DNA of 64,000 nucleotides, taken from positions 3,197,523 to 3,261,522 of the forward strand of contig BLXT01001848.1 of assembly GCA_019648995.1 (NCBI GenBank). The letters run 5' to 3'. The notes beneath the pieces are model-generated. The model was not told the origin of the DNA and did no database searches. It was given only the letters and a program-made list of their open reading frames with translations. The stretch is from Plakobranchus ocellatus. Lineage: Eukaryota; Mollusca; Gastropoda; Plakobranchidae. The stretch's first letter is position 1. The number at the start of each line of letters is the position of its first letter. The translations under genes were made by a program, and so were the position numbers. Positions 21,998 to 34,065 of the stretch are shown here, piece by piece.

Positions 21998-24060
21998 CTG
22001 AAACAGGGTAGAAAGGAAAAAAAAAATAAAATGAGTCCTTGACTGAGCTGGACGAGCATAAATAGAGGCAGGTTTATTTCTCCTTCCCATTTTACTTTTA
22101 CAGTTAAACACTTCACATAAGAAATGCTTCATAGAGATAAATATGACTGCTTAGAGCCAGCAAAGTGTCAACTTGCAATATGCATGGATACAGGCAGGCA
22201 AAGTTTAAATGGCTGGCAACAAATGAGCCAAATTTTGTAATGGCCTGCAAGAGAGCCTGCTGCTACTATACTGCTGTAGCAAATTAAAGAACAGTTTCCT
22301 CAGTGTTAAGTCTGGCTACGGAAGTGTAAGAACCATATATTTTTGTGCAATCCAAAAACAATGCAAACTACATGTATTTTAGTGTGGCTCTAAGATCTAG
22401 TCTAGTATTATATCTCAATTTGATCAAATCTGTTATTGAAGTCAACTTCATCTAAATATAGTCTATAGAATAATGATAAGGTCTAGAGTCCAAAAGATAT
22501 GCATAGTCCTAACAAAGTATGACAGATCATCTAACTTAGATAGGCCACAATAGATAAAATAAACCTGGGAACCTTCTAAAATATGCATCTAAATGCGTTT
22601 ATTTCACCATAATGAGAAAATTGCAGATTGTAAACATTCTAATAATATAGATCCAAGAACTCACTCAACCCACTACGTTTGGACCTGACAAAATCTGGAT
22701 TAGATCTACTTACACAAGTTACACAAACCTCAAATAACCCTGAGTGGACTGAGTGAAAATGGAGATTTAAACAATTATTTTCACCATCATATAAATCTAG
22801 AATATAAATCTTGACACTTGAAAATAAACTTTTCTTTTAAATGAAAATATGTGGAAACAAGTCTGATGTTGGATTTATGCTGAGGCCTAGATATCATCCA
22901 CAATGGATAGATAGCTTGTACCTCATGTAAATTTATAAAAACTTAGCTCCAGTATTTAAAAGCTTCAGATTGCTGAATCAACTTATCTGGGATTTCAAAC
23001 TGGTTTTCTTATACTTCAACAAGATAGGGCAATGCCTTATTCTTCAACAATAAAGAGAAATGCCTAGGTTACTCTTTTTTATAGAATTCTATAATGGCCA
23101 TCACTCACAAATAATTTATGCCTAAAAGGATGCCGAGTTCTACAGAGATTTTTAGGCCTGAGGCCTCATTATATGTATGGGACCACCTTAAAAACAACCT
23201 CTTTATTCATCAGATGCAGATGACCACAATATAAATGACCTTGTTTGAGAAAAACGCCACTTTTAGTGTCAAGATCGCCAAATTCTGCATGTTCATACAG
23301 TCATAAGTTTTAGGTCTACTAAGTCAATCCATCACATATTACTGCAATAATCCCATGCATGTTATAGGCAGAAAAGAATGAAATAACATGAAAGGCATCC
23401 TTAGATGCAGATCGGTGGCCTTGGCATCCCCATCATCAGGTTGATCCTATCATAAAGGGCAGTCCTTTCAAGTTACATGGATTTTGTTTGCAAAAGAGCA
23501 CTACATGTTTATCCCTATGAGCTGACCATAAGCATAAATGACAGATTTGGATTCATAGCTGCTGCCGTGTCATGTATGAAAAAAGGAAGGCTTACTTGGA
23601 TCCCCAGTTCAACAGGTTGAATAAAATTATGAAAAATAAACGAACTATTGTTTCCTATCGATATTGTTCAACAATATTTTGATCATTAAATACTATACAA
23701 TGGATTTTTATATCTTATTAAACCAAAAAATGAAACAAACCAGAATTTCGCTTTCCTGGTCCACCAGGACTTTTACATGATACCAGATTTTAGTATGAGC
23801 CGCCAAAGTAGCACTAAAAGAATTAATTTTATTGTCATTCATTGAAATTTATCCCTGGGCAAAACAGAAAGACGACAGGTCCGTTTAATTTATGAGAAAA
23901 TAAACTTCCATCATGTATTTCTCATTTTTCACTCTCAAGCAATCTCAAAAGACAATTTTGACAATGCATTGGCTCCATTGGCCGGCAGTGACTAGTAGGA
24001 GAATCTGATTGGCCAGAATGCTGGCAACAGCCATAGAACTTGCACCCATGAACATAAATA
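21998..24060. other. TRAF intron 4, first part
   Basis: AT-rich. It holds one copy of a dispersed repeat (22197-22440). No gene recognised. Confidence 0.4.
22197..22440 (+). repeat. Dispersed repeat, copy 1 (second copy at 62288-62470)
   Basis: It shares ordered blocks with 62288-62470: TGGCCTGMAAGAGMGCCTRC, TGCTACTATA, ATGCAAACTAYATGTATTTT, then AGWGTGGCTCTWAGAT and TTTGATCAAATCT. I do not recognise the family. There is no tRNA-like head or inverted terminus. Confidence 0.7.
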
Positions 24061-24255
24061 AGAGAAAAGTGGGTTCTTTGCTTGTCCAAGCATCAGGGAA
24101 CTAAGGGTAGGAAACTAGAATCCAGATTGTTCATGAATACAGCATTATGAGGTAGTTTGCCATTGCTTTCATTACTTTTGCTAGGTTTTAAGAGATTTAG
24201 CTACACATTTAGAGCAGCGTGGACACATGGGCCTGGATGGGATTAAAATCATGTA
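24061..24255 (-). mobile_element. SINE, truncated copy
   Basis: On the minus strand it matches the body of the SINE at 27893-28126: AGCAATGGCAAACTACCTCA, CTGATGCTTGGAC, ACCCACTTTTCTCT. The tRNA-like head is missing or eroded. The shared TAAATGTGTAGCTA block corresponds to TAAATGGGTAGCTA in the other copy. Confidence 0.72.
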
Positions 24256-25648
24256 AATGAAAATTATGTAAGTGCACATTTTTATGGTCTGATGGATTTT
24301 TTACTAAATAATTTATACATCTATATGCATTCTTAAATCACCTCAACAAGGGTCTTCTGTTAACGTCAACATATTACTTTGAGAAAAAATTCAGCACTGC
24401 AAAGAACTTAATGCAATGTTCTAATAGCTAATATAAAATCATGAAGAGCACAATCAAAAAGCCATCAACAAAGCTTAACAGATATGCAAACAAATGGAGG
24501 GCTTTTAAATAAATACTAAGATGGTCTAGACACCCAATTCAAAATCCAGGCCTGGTCTAGGTTAATCTACAAGGTGAAAGACAGAGTTAGCTTGCACGTC
24601 CCTATCATTCACTGTCCGCAAGTTAAACAGTCATGGGATAAGCATGGGTAAAGGGAGGCAAGGAAGGAGTGGGTGTGGGTGGAGTAGACATACTGTATGC
24701 AAAGCCAAACACCACCCACCACACAAGGGGGAGTGGCCATGTGTAACAACAAAGCAGCCTGTAAGTCACCTAAGCATCTAAGTCTCACATGGCCCTACAT
24801 CCTGAATCTTGGCTCCCCTTCCCTTTCCCCTTTCGTTCTCTTTCAATGAGTGGGTGTGTGTTGGTGATGATTTGGCTCCTTGTCTCTAATCTCTTTTTTT
24901 CAAATTAGGATATATATAGTGACTGTATAAACCATCTTTTGTCTGTTAAATTGCAGAGGGAAATGTTTCTATGTAATTTATTTTCATACCTTTTCTTACT
25001 TTCTTTTCAAGGCATTTAAGAAGAGCTTGAACTGTAATATTTTGGGAGACAATTAAGACAGCTTTATCCAATCTTTACTATTGAAAAGTTTACAAACTGG
25101 AGCTTTGGACCACATAATTGATAAAAGTTGGAAAGAAAGCTTGCAATTCATTTGGACAGGCCTAAAGATAATAAGATTTTTCATGGTGATACTTTGATAA
25201 AATGTGCAAGGGGTGCCTGGTTTGAGGATAAGTGAAATAGCTGAGAATCAGTCCTCAGACAGATAAACTCATAATCACAGAGATTAAAAAAGTTATTTAA
25301 AGTGTCACTATAGTATGCTTGTCTTTATAAAAAAGGCCATAAAACGAATATCTACGACAAAAAATAGTCATTCTCTAAGCAAAATAGTGCTATTTCAAAG
25401 TATGCATAAACATAAACAAATCTGTATATGAGACAGAGAGGATGTAAGTGAGAGATAGAGAATTAACGGAAGACCTAACAACTATCATTTGTACAGGGTA
25501 CATTAAAAAGTAAATGATAGTCCTATTCATAGTAATTAGACAAACTCAAATCAAAATTAGCAACCTGCTAAACAATGCATATTAAAATTTAATATTCAGA
25601 GAAATCTAGAAATATATATATTTTTTTTTTTTACAATGGTGCATCTAT
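24256..25648. other. TRAF intron 4, unassigned part
   Basis: AT-rich, nothing recognised. Confidence 0.35.
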
Positions 25649-26017
25649 CTGGCTTGATGGTTTTTTTTGCAACCTTTGCAACCACAAAAATTAAAAAAGG
25701 CAAAATGTCCCGTTTTGCATTGCAACTGCAAAATTTGCTGATCAATTTTTTTGCAAAATTTGGTGACATTTCCAAAAGAAAAAAAAATTAAACCTGTTAT
25801 CACCTAAAAAAAAAGTAACCCTTTTGTCGAGTTTCCCATTTTAGGAAATTTAGTGGAGTAGCTTCTCTTTCCTACTTGTGCTCAGTCACTGCCTGTTTCT
25901 GTTAAACTTCTGCATGTTTCTGTTAAACTTTAAACTCGTAGCTTTGGGGCAGACAGGAGCAAAGACATCTTCCATTCAACATTAGGCTTTGAGAATCTAG
26001 AATATACCGAGAAAAAA

Positions 26018-26338
26018 ATGGACATATTTGTAGTCAAAGCGAGAGACCCGAAGGCAAATGAAAAATCCAAGTGTAGCACGAAGAGGACAGTGATGGAACG
26101 GCACGCACAATTTCCTAAAGAAACATATGTATCTGGGCAAAAACCGTTTAGCGTTACTTGCAATGTAGTTCTTGACCACACAAAGAAGTCAAGTGTTTCT
26201 TTGCATGTGGGCTCCGGAAAGCATAAATTGAAAAAAGAACTGACAGAAAATCAAGCCAATTTTCAAAAAAAAAAGCTTTCAGTCTTCGACCAGTGTTCCC
26301 TCAACCATTGCCAGCCAAGGTTAAGTAAATCTAGTTAG
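26018..26338 (+). pseudogene. hAT transposase N-terminal fragment (zinc-finger region)
   Basis: A 106-codon frame beginning MDIFVVKARDPK. It includes FSVTCNVVLDHTKKSSV and an H-x-GSGKH ending, a BED-like Cys2-His2 pattern (C, then H, then H) used by hAT transposases for terminal binding. Only one Cys of the first pair is followed in the usual order, so metal binding is uncertain. The frame ends before any catalytic block. Confidence 0.65.
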
Positions 26339-26502
26339 ATTCTAGGTCTAAACTTAGAGTAAAATCCTAAAGGAAAGAAATGGTGATAGCTCTAGACTAA
26401 ATGTCCAGACAGGGTTACTGCCAAAAGGGTTCCTTTTTTTTTTTTTTTTTTTTTGGAGGACTTCCACGTTGACAGACTGACCATTGCATTTTATTTCTAG
26501 AG

Positions 26503-26700
26503 CAGGGTGCTTTGGTGATCTAGTGGTATGATGCTAGCCTACTGTTTGAGCAACCGGAGTTTGAATTATATGCACAGCCTAGCTGTCCCCAGACCAATGG
26601 GTTTAAGATTCACTCTCCACACTCTTGAACTTGAGAGTATTCATAAAGTCTGATACTGCCACCAGATTGGTGGGGAAACGCACTTGTATGTAAAGAGTCA
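26503..26700 (+). mobile_element. tRNA-derived SINE-like insertion inside the hAT relic
   Basis: The head resembles a tRNA: TGATCTAGTGGTA (A-box-like) and GGAGTTTGAATT (degraded B box) about 40 bp later. The body includes GGGGAAACGCACTTGTATGT, shared in degenerate form with about 10634. It lies between the two surviving hAT coding fragments. Confidence 0.6.
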
Positions 26701-26756
26701 CTAACGCGAAGTCAGTCCTAGATTAATAGGTTTACTTCACCCAAGTTATAATATAG

Positions 26757-27110
26757 ATGGTCATGGTGCCTCCTCCTAACAAAATATGTGGCATTCCTGG
26801 ATTGGGATTGGTACCAGATCAGGAGATCATACATTACATCAAAAACCTGGGCCTAGCTGCCTTGAAGTCCTCACCCACAGAGGCCATCAGCATAGAACAT
26901 TTTAGGAACTCTGCCTATGAGGCAGTTTCAAATTTTGTTGGTAGCACAAGGCATTACATTTATGCCACAGTTAGGTCTGCTGATGCTGAGAGGAGCTTTT
27001 CGCTACAATACATTAATGTTGTCTGGTGGGAGGCCACGTAATCTGTCGGAGAGCTCATTGAAACAACTTCTTTTCCTTTATAAAAACAACTTTGTTGGAA
27101 AAGATTTTTT
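26757..27110 (+). pseudogene. hAT transposase C-terminal (dimerisation) fragment
   Basis: It contains SPTEAISIEHFRNSAY and SADAERSFSL. The hAT dimerisation domain normally reads ..ADVERSFS.YKN.L...R..L....L..LLF. The expected continuation RPRNLSESSLKQLLFLY is present in a second frame from about 27030, showing one frameshift. This is the same domain as in the element at 38783-39604 (SADAKGCFSIYSL). Confidence 0.78.
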
Positions 27111-27386
27111 TTTAATAAATCTTTTTTTCTTTGGCCTATTTTTTCAATAAATGTGATCTTTTATTCAACTTATCCTATTTTATTTCACCATTTAGTTAAT
27201 CTATGTTCAATATCACTTCACATTCTCTTTTATAAATCTGTTGTTGGTTTTCTACCTAAAAAAAAAATCACAAAATTCTTCCAAAATTTTTGCAAATTTT
27301 GCCATTTTTTGCTTGCAAAATTTGAGAATTTAGTTGCTAAATTTGGGACGTTTTTTTTTTTTTTTGCAAAAAACCACCACACACTG

Positions 27387-27892
27387 ATTTAATGCCATAA
27401 TTATGCATCGACATTAAATGCCATGAAACTGCATTCACTTTTTTTTTTTTTTATCCTGACCTTTGGACTCATAATCTCTTTAGAATAATTTTAAAATACA
27501 TGGTCTTTTAAAGGACTTATCCAATGAAATGTCCATTAGTGAAACACCCCCACCCCTTTTACCCCTGATTCGATCATCCATCTCAGCAATCATAACGTAA
27601 ATGAAAAAAGACAAGGGAAAAAAACCTCTTTAATAGCATAATGAAGACAATTTGTTTTCAAAATTAGAGAAATGTAATATTGATATGATTAAGCTTGTGC
27701 ACTCTGTTTTTTACATCTTTATCAACATAGCAAAATGTATGTGAAAACATTAAATCATTTGTTAATACATAAATATACTTTGTTAAATGACTGCTTAAAA
27801 AATCCCTAATTCTAAAACTAACACGATCTATTGGTGAAAAAAAGAAAGAAGCAAAATCGTTCAATCCCTTACCTAAAACTAAAAGTAAAAAA
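27387..27892. other. TRAF intron 4, unassigned part
   Basis: AT-rich, with a T-run at about 27439. Nothing recognised. Confidence 0.3.
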
Positions 27893-28126
27893 GAAAAGTG
27901 GGTCCCACGCTTAGTCCAAGCATCGGGGAACCAGGAATAATGAGGTAGTTTGCCATTGCTTTCCTCGCCACCTTTACTTTCGCCGGTCGTAAGAGACCTA
28001 GCTACCCATTTAGTGCTGGGTGGATACAGAGGAGCAATGAAAAATTGACTTGGCCCGGACTGGTTTTTGATCATCGGACCTCTGACTTGGTAGCCATCTG
28101 CCCTACCAGTGAGCCATTGCTCCCCC
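27893..28126 (-). mobile_element. tRNA-derived SINE, fuller copy
   Basis: On the minus strand it begins GGGGAGCAATGGCTCACTGG. TGGCTCACTGGTAGGGC is A-box-like, and AGGTCCGATGATCAAA about 40 bp later is B-box-like. The body contains CACCCAGCACTAAATGGGTA and GCAATGGCAAACTACCTC, and it ends GACCCACTTTTCTTTT. It shares its 3' half with the copy at 24061-24255. Confidence 0.82.
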
Positions 28127-29589
28127 TATTTAAAACTAAGGTGGCTTAAAACTGCACTCAACTTCACTCAAGTTGATGTTGCTTGAGTTGATCTCTTAAA
28201 ACAATCTTAGTTTCCAGAAACATACCCCTTTGTAGTTGTTTTACTCTTAAGATAAAGAAATTAAAGATATTAAAGAAACAGTGACAAAAGGAACAACTGG
28301 GAAAAGAAGAGGTACGAAAAAAAAAAAAAAAACCAAAGCAAAGAAGGAAAGAATGGCATAAAATCAGCATATCAGAGAGTGCACCAGAGAGAGACAGAGA
28401 GAAAGAGAGAGGCGGATGGGGGAAGGATATAAAGATCCAGCACAGAAACTGTTTTAATCCTTAATTTCACCTATCACGCACCCTATGATTTCCTTACTAT
28501 CTACATTTAGCCTTGTATGCTGTCCAAACAAATATACAATAAATTATACTAAATCTGAACCTGCTAAAAATCTCAAGCTGGCTAGTTTAATATGTTCTGG
28601 GTATTTAAATTTCTTCAAAACCGTACCTATGGTGTGCTGAAATTGAAATCTAAATTTGGGACCAAACTAGATCAACTCATTCTAGATTCCCAAGATAAGT
28701 TCAGAAAGGATACAAAATCAATGCACCTGACCCAGTTCTTTCAATTCTTTGGTGTTGAAAAAGATCAATTGCATTTGCTATACCTTGTAACCTGGCTCTT
28801 CGAAGCCAGCCTCTGGCCAGATCATGAACATTGTATGGACGAGCCTGAGACTAATTCCATGGAAGAAGTGCAGGCTGCAGGTAAAATTACACATGCAAAT
28901 TTTCACCTGTAAAAATAACTAGACAAAGATGAGAAACTCATGGAATATAGCAGAGGAAAAGATGGGGAATAAGCACACCTAGCTTTAGCGCTAGTGAGAA
29001 CCAGCAGATGTTACAAATAAGAATGATATGACAAAAGAATAAATGCAGGTTTTGATGAGAGTTGTACCAATCATCAGCAAGGTGCAAAGAATTCTTATTT
29101 AGAGGACATTCATGCCTGAGTCTGAAGGCAATACGTGCACTGTCATTGGCAATGCTGCTGGCCCTTCAGGGATTGGCCACAAAATTCCTAGTGTTCAATT
29201 GTTTAGCTTTGCAAATTCTGTGGTGACACAAGACAGCTTGTATTGTACCAGGAACTCGTGCACAGTCAGAAATAATCTTTTACATTGTTGTATTTATAAA
29301 AACTTTCTAAGGGAGTATCAAAGATCCTCACAGAAAGAGGTCCAAAGAGACATCTAAAAAATGCTAATCCTGGGGCTAAAATTAGCAACTCTACTTTGCA
29401 AGCGATTCAGAAATCTCTTCGGAAAGGCATTAGAGCAATCACGTTTGCTTTTTATGAGATGTCAGAATGGCAAAATGAAACCCATATCAAGCAAAAAGAC
29501 CATGGCTGAAATTCAAAAGAAATACTGTACTCCATGAAATGATATATATTCTAAAATATATGTACTTGATTGATTTGTGTTCATCAATG
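28127..29589. other. TRAF intron 4, unassigned part
   Basis: Two plus-strand open frames (28592-28912 and 29112-29357) have protein-like composition but no motif I recognise. They may be remnants of an unidentified element. Confidence 0.3.
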
Positions 29590-29773
29590 ATTGATTGATT
29601 GATTATTGGTATACCCAGTTCACCATTAAGCAGTGATCTCAGGGTTTCTATTCACTCAGTCTCTCTCGTAGGCTTCCGTCAGATGCTCAAGCAAATTAAA
29701 ACAAATATAGCAAACCATTAAAAATCCAACAGGGTATATGAAGAAAAACTTTAAAAGGAATCTGTACAAAGCC

Positions 29774-30091
29774 TCAGATATTTCCATAGACACGGAGGTC
29801 CTTAAAGTAACCCACTATGCGAGAGGGATTGACCTCTCGGAAAAGTCTGTACAGGTCAGTTACACTGAAGTATTTCCTCCTGGTGTCTTGAAAGTCTGGG
29901 CATTCAATTAAAATATGCCGGACAGTGTAAAAGCTGTCGCAGGCATAACAAAAAGGTTGTTCTTCATTTTTTATAAGGTAGCTCTGGGTGAGCCATGTGT
30001 GGCCCATCCGAAGCCTACACATTGCCGTCTCCCGTTTTATACCGGCTCCTTCGCCTCTCCTGTGGAGGTCTACGCCCAAGTTTGGGAGCAC
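29774..30091 (-). pseudogene. LINE ORF2, C-terminal segment
   Basis: A frame with MCRLRMGHTWLTQSYLI, then FCYACDSFYTVRHILIECPD, then NPSRIVGYFKDL. The C..C....T..HIL.ECP pattern is the usual zinc-binding-like C-terminus of I/Jockey-group ORF2 proteins. The stop is near 29774. Confidence 0.85.
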
Positions 30092-30221
30092 TTCATGGAG
30101 CTTGTTTGCTCCCTCAGGATCCCAATTTTTTTGCCAGATGGAGTTGATGCAAGTGTTTATTTTGGGTTTTAAATCAGAAGAAAATGAATTTTCTTGAGCA
30201 TGATGCTCTATTTAGGGCCGC

Positions 30222-30728
30222 TTATGCGAGTTTGTCCACATTCTCATTCCCCCGGATGCCTACGTGAGCAGGAATGCAGACTAAAGAGATGTGAACATAG
30301 GGTGGGAATTTTCGGATTAAATTGGACAGGCGCCTGATATCTATTACTTTGAAATTTTTGCTTTGGATAGCCTGCAAGGCCGACAGGCTGTCACTGTAGA
30401 TAACAAAGTTTTTGTGGTATTTAGTGAGTTTTTTAATTTCTGTGAGCGCGAGGGCTATTATCTCTGGCTCAGCACTGAAGACAGATGCCCCGACTCTCAG
30501 GCGAGTTGCCTTCAAGCGGTCTGGGTGTTCCGGCCGCAACCTTTCCCTCCAGTTTAGAACCATCAGTAAAAACAGCATAATGGTTTGAAAATTTTTCCTT
30601 AATTCTAAAAAATTCTTTTTGATAAGCGACTTCACTGGTATTTTCTTTATTTTGTTTCGTAAGAGAAATATCGACATTAATGTTGTGCTCCTCCCAAGGT
30701 GGGGGGCACTGGACATGTAAGTTATCAA
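30222..30728 (-). pseudogene. LINE ORF2, RNase H domain
   Basis: It contains IYSDSLSALQAI (second acidic motif of RNase H) and VCIPAHVGIRGNENVDKLA (the PAH.GI.GNE.VD.LA block). The first Asp (FTDGSK) is seen slightly upstream in another frame (30879-30469), so at least one frameshift separates them. RNase H supports placement in the I superfamily. Confidence 0.88.
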
Positions 30729-31449
30729 TAATATTTAGGTTGATGTTGGCATTCTTAATATGCTCAAAAGTATTAGTGACAAGATTGGGTTCTGACTTTG
30801 TATCAGCAGAAAAGTCAGACAACGGAGCTTCAAATACAACATCGTGGCATGGATTACGAGGCAATGATTTTAGTTTCAATACAGTTAAAAGCTAGCTTCA
30901 TACGCCGATGCTAGAGAGAGGGCTCCCCAGCCTTGGCATACAAGCTTTTCATAGGTGTCGTTCTGAAGGCCCCGAGGGCAATACAAAGGCCCTGATGATG
31001 TATAGGGTCCAGGGCCCTCAGAACGCGTTTTTTCTCAGAACCATATATGACACTGCCATAGTCCAACTTGGACCGGACTAGGGTGCGGTAAAGCTTAAGA
31101 AGGGTTGCTCTATCCGCACCCCAGTCCGTATGGCCCATGACGCGCAGTAAATTTAGTGCTTTTAAGCACTTTTTCTTTAAGTATTTTACATGGCTACTAA
31201 AATTAACCTTCGAGTCGAAGGCGACTCCTAAAAACTTGGCCTCACCCTTAACCGGGATCGGCTGGCCGTCCAGATGAAGGACGGGCTCAGTGTAAATTCT
31301 TTGTCTGTGAAAATGGACACAGGTGGTCTTCGAAACCGAGAATCTGAAACTGTTATCGGAGACCCACTTTTGAACGTTACTAATACATAATTGAATGGTG
31401 CGCTCAAGATGCTGCAGGTGTTTACCCTCAGCGTAAATGGCAAAATCAT

Positions 31450-32156
31450 CAAAAATAAAGAGGCATTTACATGTTTAGAAACAGAATTAATAATATTGTT
31501 TATTCTTTACTTAAAAAGCATGGGGGATAGAATACTACCTTGGGGAACACCGTTTTCCTGGTGGTAACAAGAAGAAAACGTGTTCTCCACTTTAAATTTA
31601 AAATGGCGGTCTTTTAGAAAATTTGAAATGAAAATGGGCAACCTGCCCCTAAAATCGAGGTTGAAAAGATCTTTTAAAATTCCATACCTCTAGGTAGTTT
31701 CATAGGCTTTTTCTAGATCTAAAAAAAAACCACCAGAACTTGCTTTTTTCTGGCGAAGGCTTTTTTGATAAACGTTTCCAATCTGACTAATAGGTCCAAT
31801 GTGCTATGGTCCTTCCTGAAACCGCACTGTACATTTGACAGCAGGTTTCTGGGCTCAAGCACATGGACCAGTCGGTCATTCACCATCCGCTCGAGGGTCT
31901 TACACAAGCAGCTCGTGAGCGCAATAGGCCTATAGTTGGAAGGATCAGAAGGATCCTTCCCAGGTTTTGGAATTGGAACCACTGAGGCCTCCCTCCAAGA
32001 TGGGGGGATGTCCCCGGTGGTCCAAATGTTATTAAAGATTTTAAGAAGAGTATGCAGGCAGGATTCAGAAAGGTGCCTCAGGAACTGATAGTACACACCA
32101 TCAGGACCTGCGGCAGACTCATTAGATTTATTAACTGAACTTTGAAGTTCCGCCAT
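31450..32156 (-). pseudogene. LINE ORF2, reverse transcriptase domain
   Basis: RT blocks in order: SAAGPDGVYYQFLRH, WREASVVPIPKPGK, NYRPIALTSCLCKTLERM, CGFRKDHSTLD, then VVFFDLEKAYE read through a frame change, with a downstream DDFAIYAEGKHL block around 31450. Family spacing is normal. Stops and frameshifts occur around 31720 and 31500. Confidence 0.9.
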
Positions 32157-32730
32157 GATAAAAGGATTATTGTACGGTTCAGTATTTTCAGAAGCAAAAT
32201 ATAAATTGTTTTTCAGCTCTTTGTTTCGTTTGCTGGAATTTTTAGAATAATTTTTTGAGCTGGAGTTTTTTTTTAAAGTTTCAGTGAGATAATCAGCATG
32301 ATCTTTAAGGTCTGAAATGATCTGGCCGTCTTTTTTAAGATGACAAGAAGGGGCATAATTTTTGCCTTTAATTTTTCTTATTTTTTTCCAAACAGTTTTA
32401 GAGGAAGGATTTGAATTTAAAGAGGATATATATGTCTTCCAAGACTGATTCTTGGAATTTATAATTACAAATTTAGCTTTGGCTTTTATTTTTTTAAATT
32501 TATGAAATTTTCAAAAGAAGGCCCTTTAAAATACTTCCTTTGAGCCTTTTTCCTTTCCTAAAGAGCTCGCCTACATTCCTGGGTAAACCAGGGCACACGG
32601 GTTTTATTTTTTGTCTCTTTATGAAAGGGTATGGACGACCTGGCCGCATCAAGCAGCTTTGAAGTAAACAGCTTGCATAGGTCTCCGAAACAGTTCCAAT
32701 CGATTTTTTGGAAATTAAAACTAGTTGTAT

Positions 32731-33310
32731 TTACATTCGGACTAAAATTAGACATAAGGGTTCAAAATATTGGAAAGTGATTGCTGCCGCACAGATTACT
32801 GTGGGCAGCCCAGGAACATTCGGCGGCAATGGAGGGTGAAGCCACTGCCAAATCAATCGCTGAGGTCGATATGCGGAATGAATAAAAATTTGCTCTCCAG
32901 AATTTAGAATGATAAAGTCATTTTCAGCTATGAACTCCTCAAGCATCCTAACCCACCCATCCCGGCGGCAGTCCCCCCATGCAGGAGAATGCGCGTTGAA
33001 GTCTCCTAGCACAAGAAAGGGCTTCGGAAGCTGCTCAAAGAGTTCAGCCAGAGAAAGTTTCGAAACTGGGGTATTGGGAGGCAGGTATAGAGAGCAAACG
33101 GTTAGGGTTTTTTCCAAGCTGATTGTGGCAGCTGCAGCATGCAGGCCAGTTTTCAAATCGATTTCCGAAAAACGGGTTCCGTTTCTGATGAGGACGGCAG
33201 CCTCGCCCACCCTGCGGAAGAAGCAGAGTGTAACCCCGGGGTGGCACCTGACCCTCCTCAAGCCTGCATTCCTGCAGGGCCACAACAGCCGATTGCGATC
33301 GATTCAGCAA
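32731..33310 (-). pseudogene. LINE ORF2, apurinic-like endonuclease domain
   Basis: It includes VVALQECRLEEG (catalytic Glu block), LTVCSLYLPPN, and FLVLGDFNAHSPAWGDCR (the GDFNAHH-type motif), then WVRMLEEFI. This nuclease nicks target DNA to prime reverse transcription. The domain is split over two frames. Confidence 0.88.
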
Positions 33311-33437
33311 TAGCTTCAGTTCTTCGAAATTGCTCCTAAAATTGCGAATGTTCTATTGAACCACGGTATCCATTAACACAGACTATTTATTGCTTGGCAG
33401 GTCACCCTTTGGCTGGCCTGCCAGGCCTTTTATCTTT

Positions 33438-34065
33438 TTAGTAGCCTTCACCCCCTCCATCACCTGGACTTCGGGGGTGAAGGGGTAGGGAAGCGATGGG
33501 GAAGGCGAAGGACCTTGGGGTTTCTCCGCCGTGGGCGGGGGGCGGGATTTGGAGGGGGATTGGGGTTTGGAGGGGAAGGGAGCGCACTCCATAGGAAAGG
33601 TGGAGGCCCTTGGGGAGCTGTGGGTGGAGAATCCCCCCAGATTTGGTTATCGTATTCTCAGCATCCATGGCCAGAGGCGCAAAACGATTGACTGTTTCCC
33701 TAGGGGCCTCCTGTCTTTTGGACTTTTCGGTCCTGCGCTTGGCTGGTACTTCGATTTCTGCTGCTCCCTGGGGACTGGGAGCCGGAGAATCCTTTTGGGC
33801 TTTTTTATCCTTGGGCGGGGCAGAAGGGGCACTTCTGCCGTCATCCTTGGAGAGCGCTGATGGCTTCGTTCGAAGCTGAGATTTGACGGCACTAGCAAAT
33901 GTTCGCATTGAAATCGTTTTATGGATTTCAACAAAAACTGCCTTTCGGGCTTGCTGAAATGTACCGCCATTCTCAGCTTTGTAGCGAAGAATGGCTTGTT
34001 CTTCCAAGCTTCGGACAGGTCTTGCTGCTGGCTGTATGGTCTCCTATGCAGTTTACACAATGGGG
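33438..34065 (-). pseudogene. LINE ORF1, C-terminal part after the insertion
   Basis: It starts at the third zinc knuckle (CVNCIGDHTASSKTC, about 34040-34000) directly next to the inserted DNA transposon. It continues EEQAILRYKAENGGTF and then a Pro/Ser/Lys-rich tail, as is usual in ORF1 nucleic-acid-binding proteins of this group. One frameshift follows the knuckle. Confidence 0.8.

Larger units (their letters stand above)
25649..27386 (+). mobile_element. hAT-superfamily relic with a SINE-like insert
   Basis: Ends, reading inward: CTGGCTTGATGG then T-run and TTGCAA on the left, CAGTGTGTGGTGG then T-run and TTGCAA on the right. Flanking ATCTAT and ATTTAA agree at 4 of 6 positions, so a decayed 6-bp target duplication is possible. 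The N-terminal frame at 26018-26338 contains a zinc-finger-like CNVVLDHTKKSSVSLH, then GSGKHKLKK. The C-terminal part at 26757-27110 contains the dimerisation motif SADAERSFSL and then, in another frame, NLSESSLKQLLFLY. The catalytic middle is missing and replaced in part by SINE-like sequence (26503-26700). Inactive. Confidence 0.8.

Noticed and set aside
33139-33879. Plus-strand frames in GC-rich sequence opposite LINE ORF1/ORF2
   Set aside because: They mirror the LINE frames and carry no independent motif.
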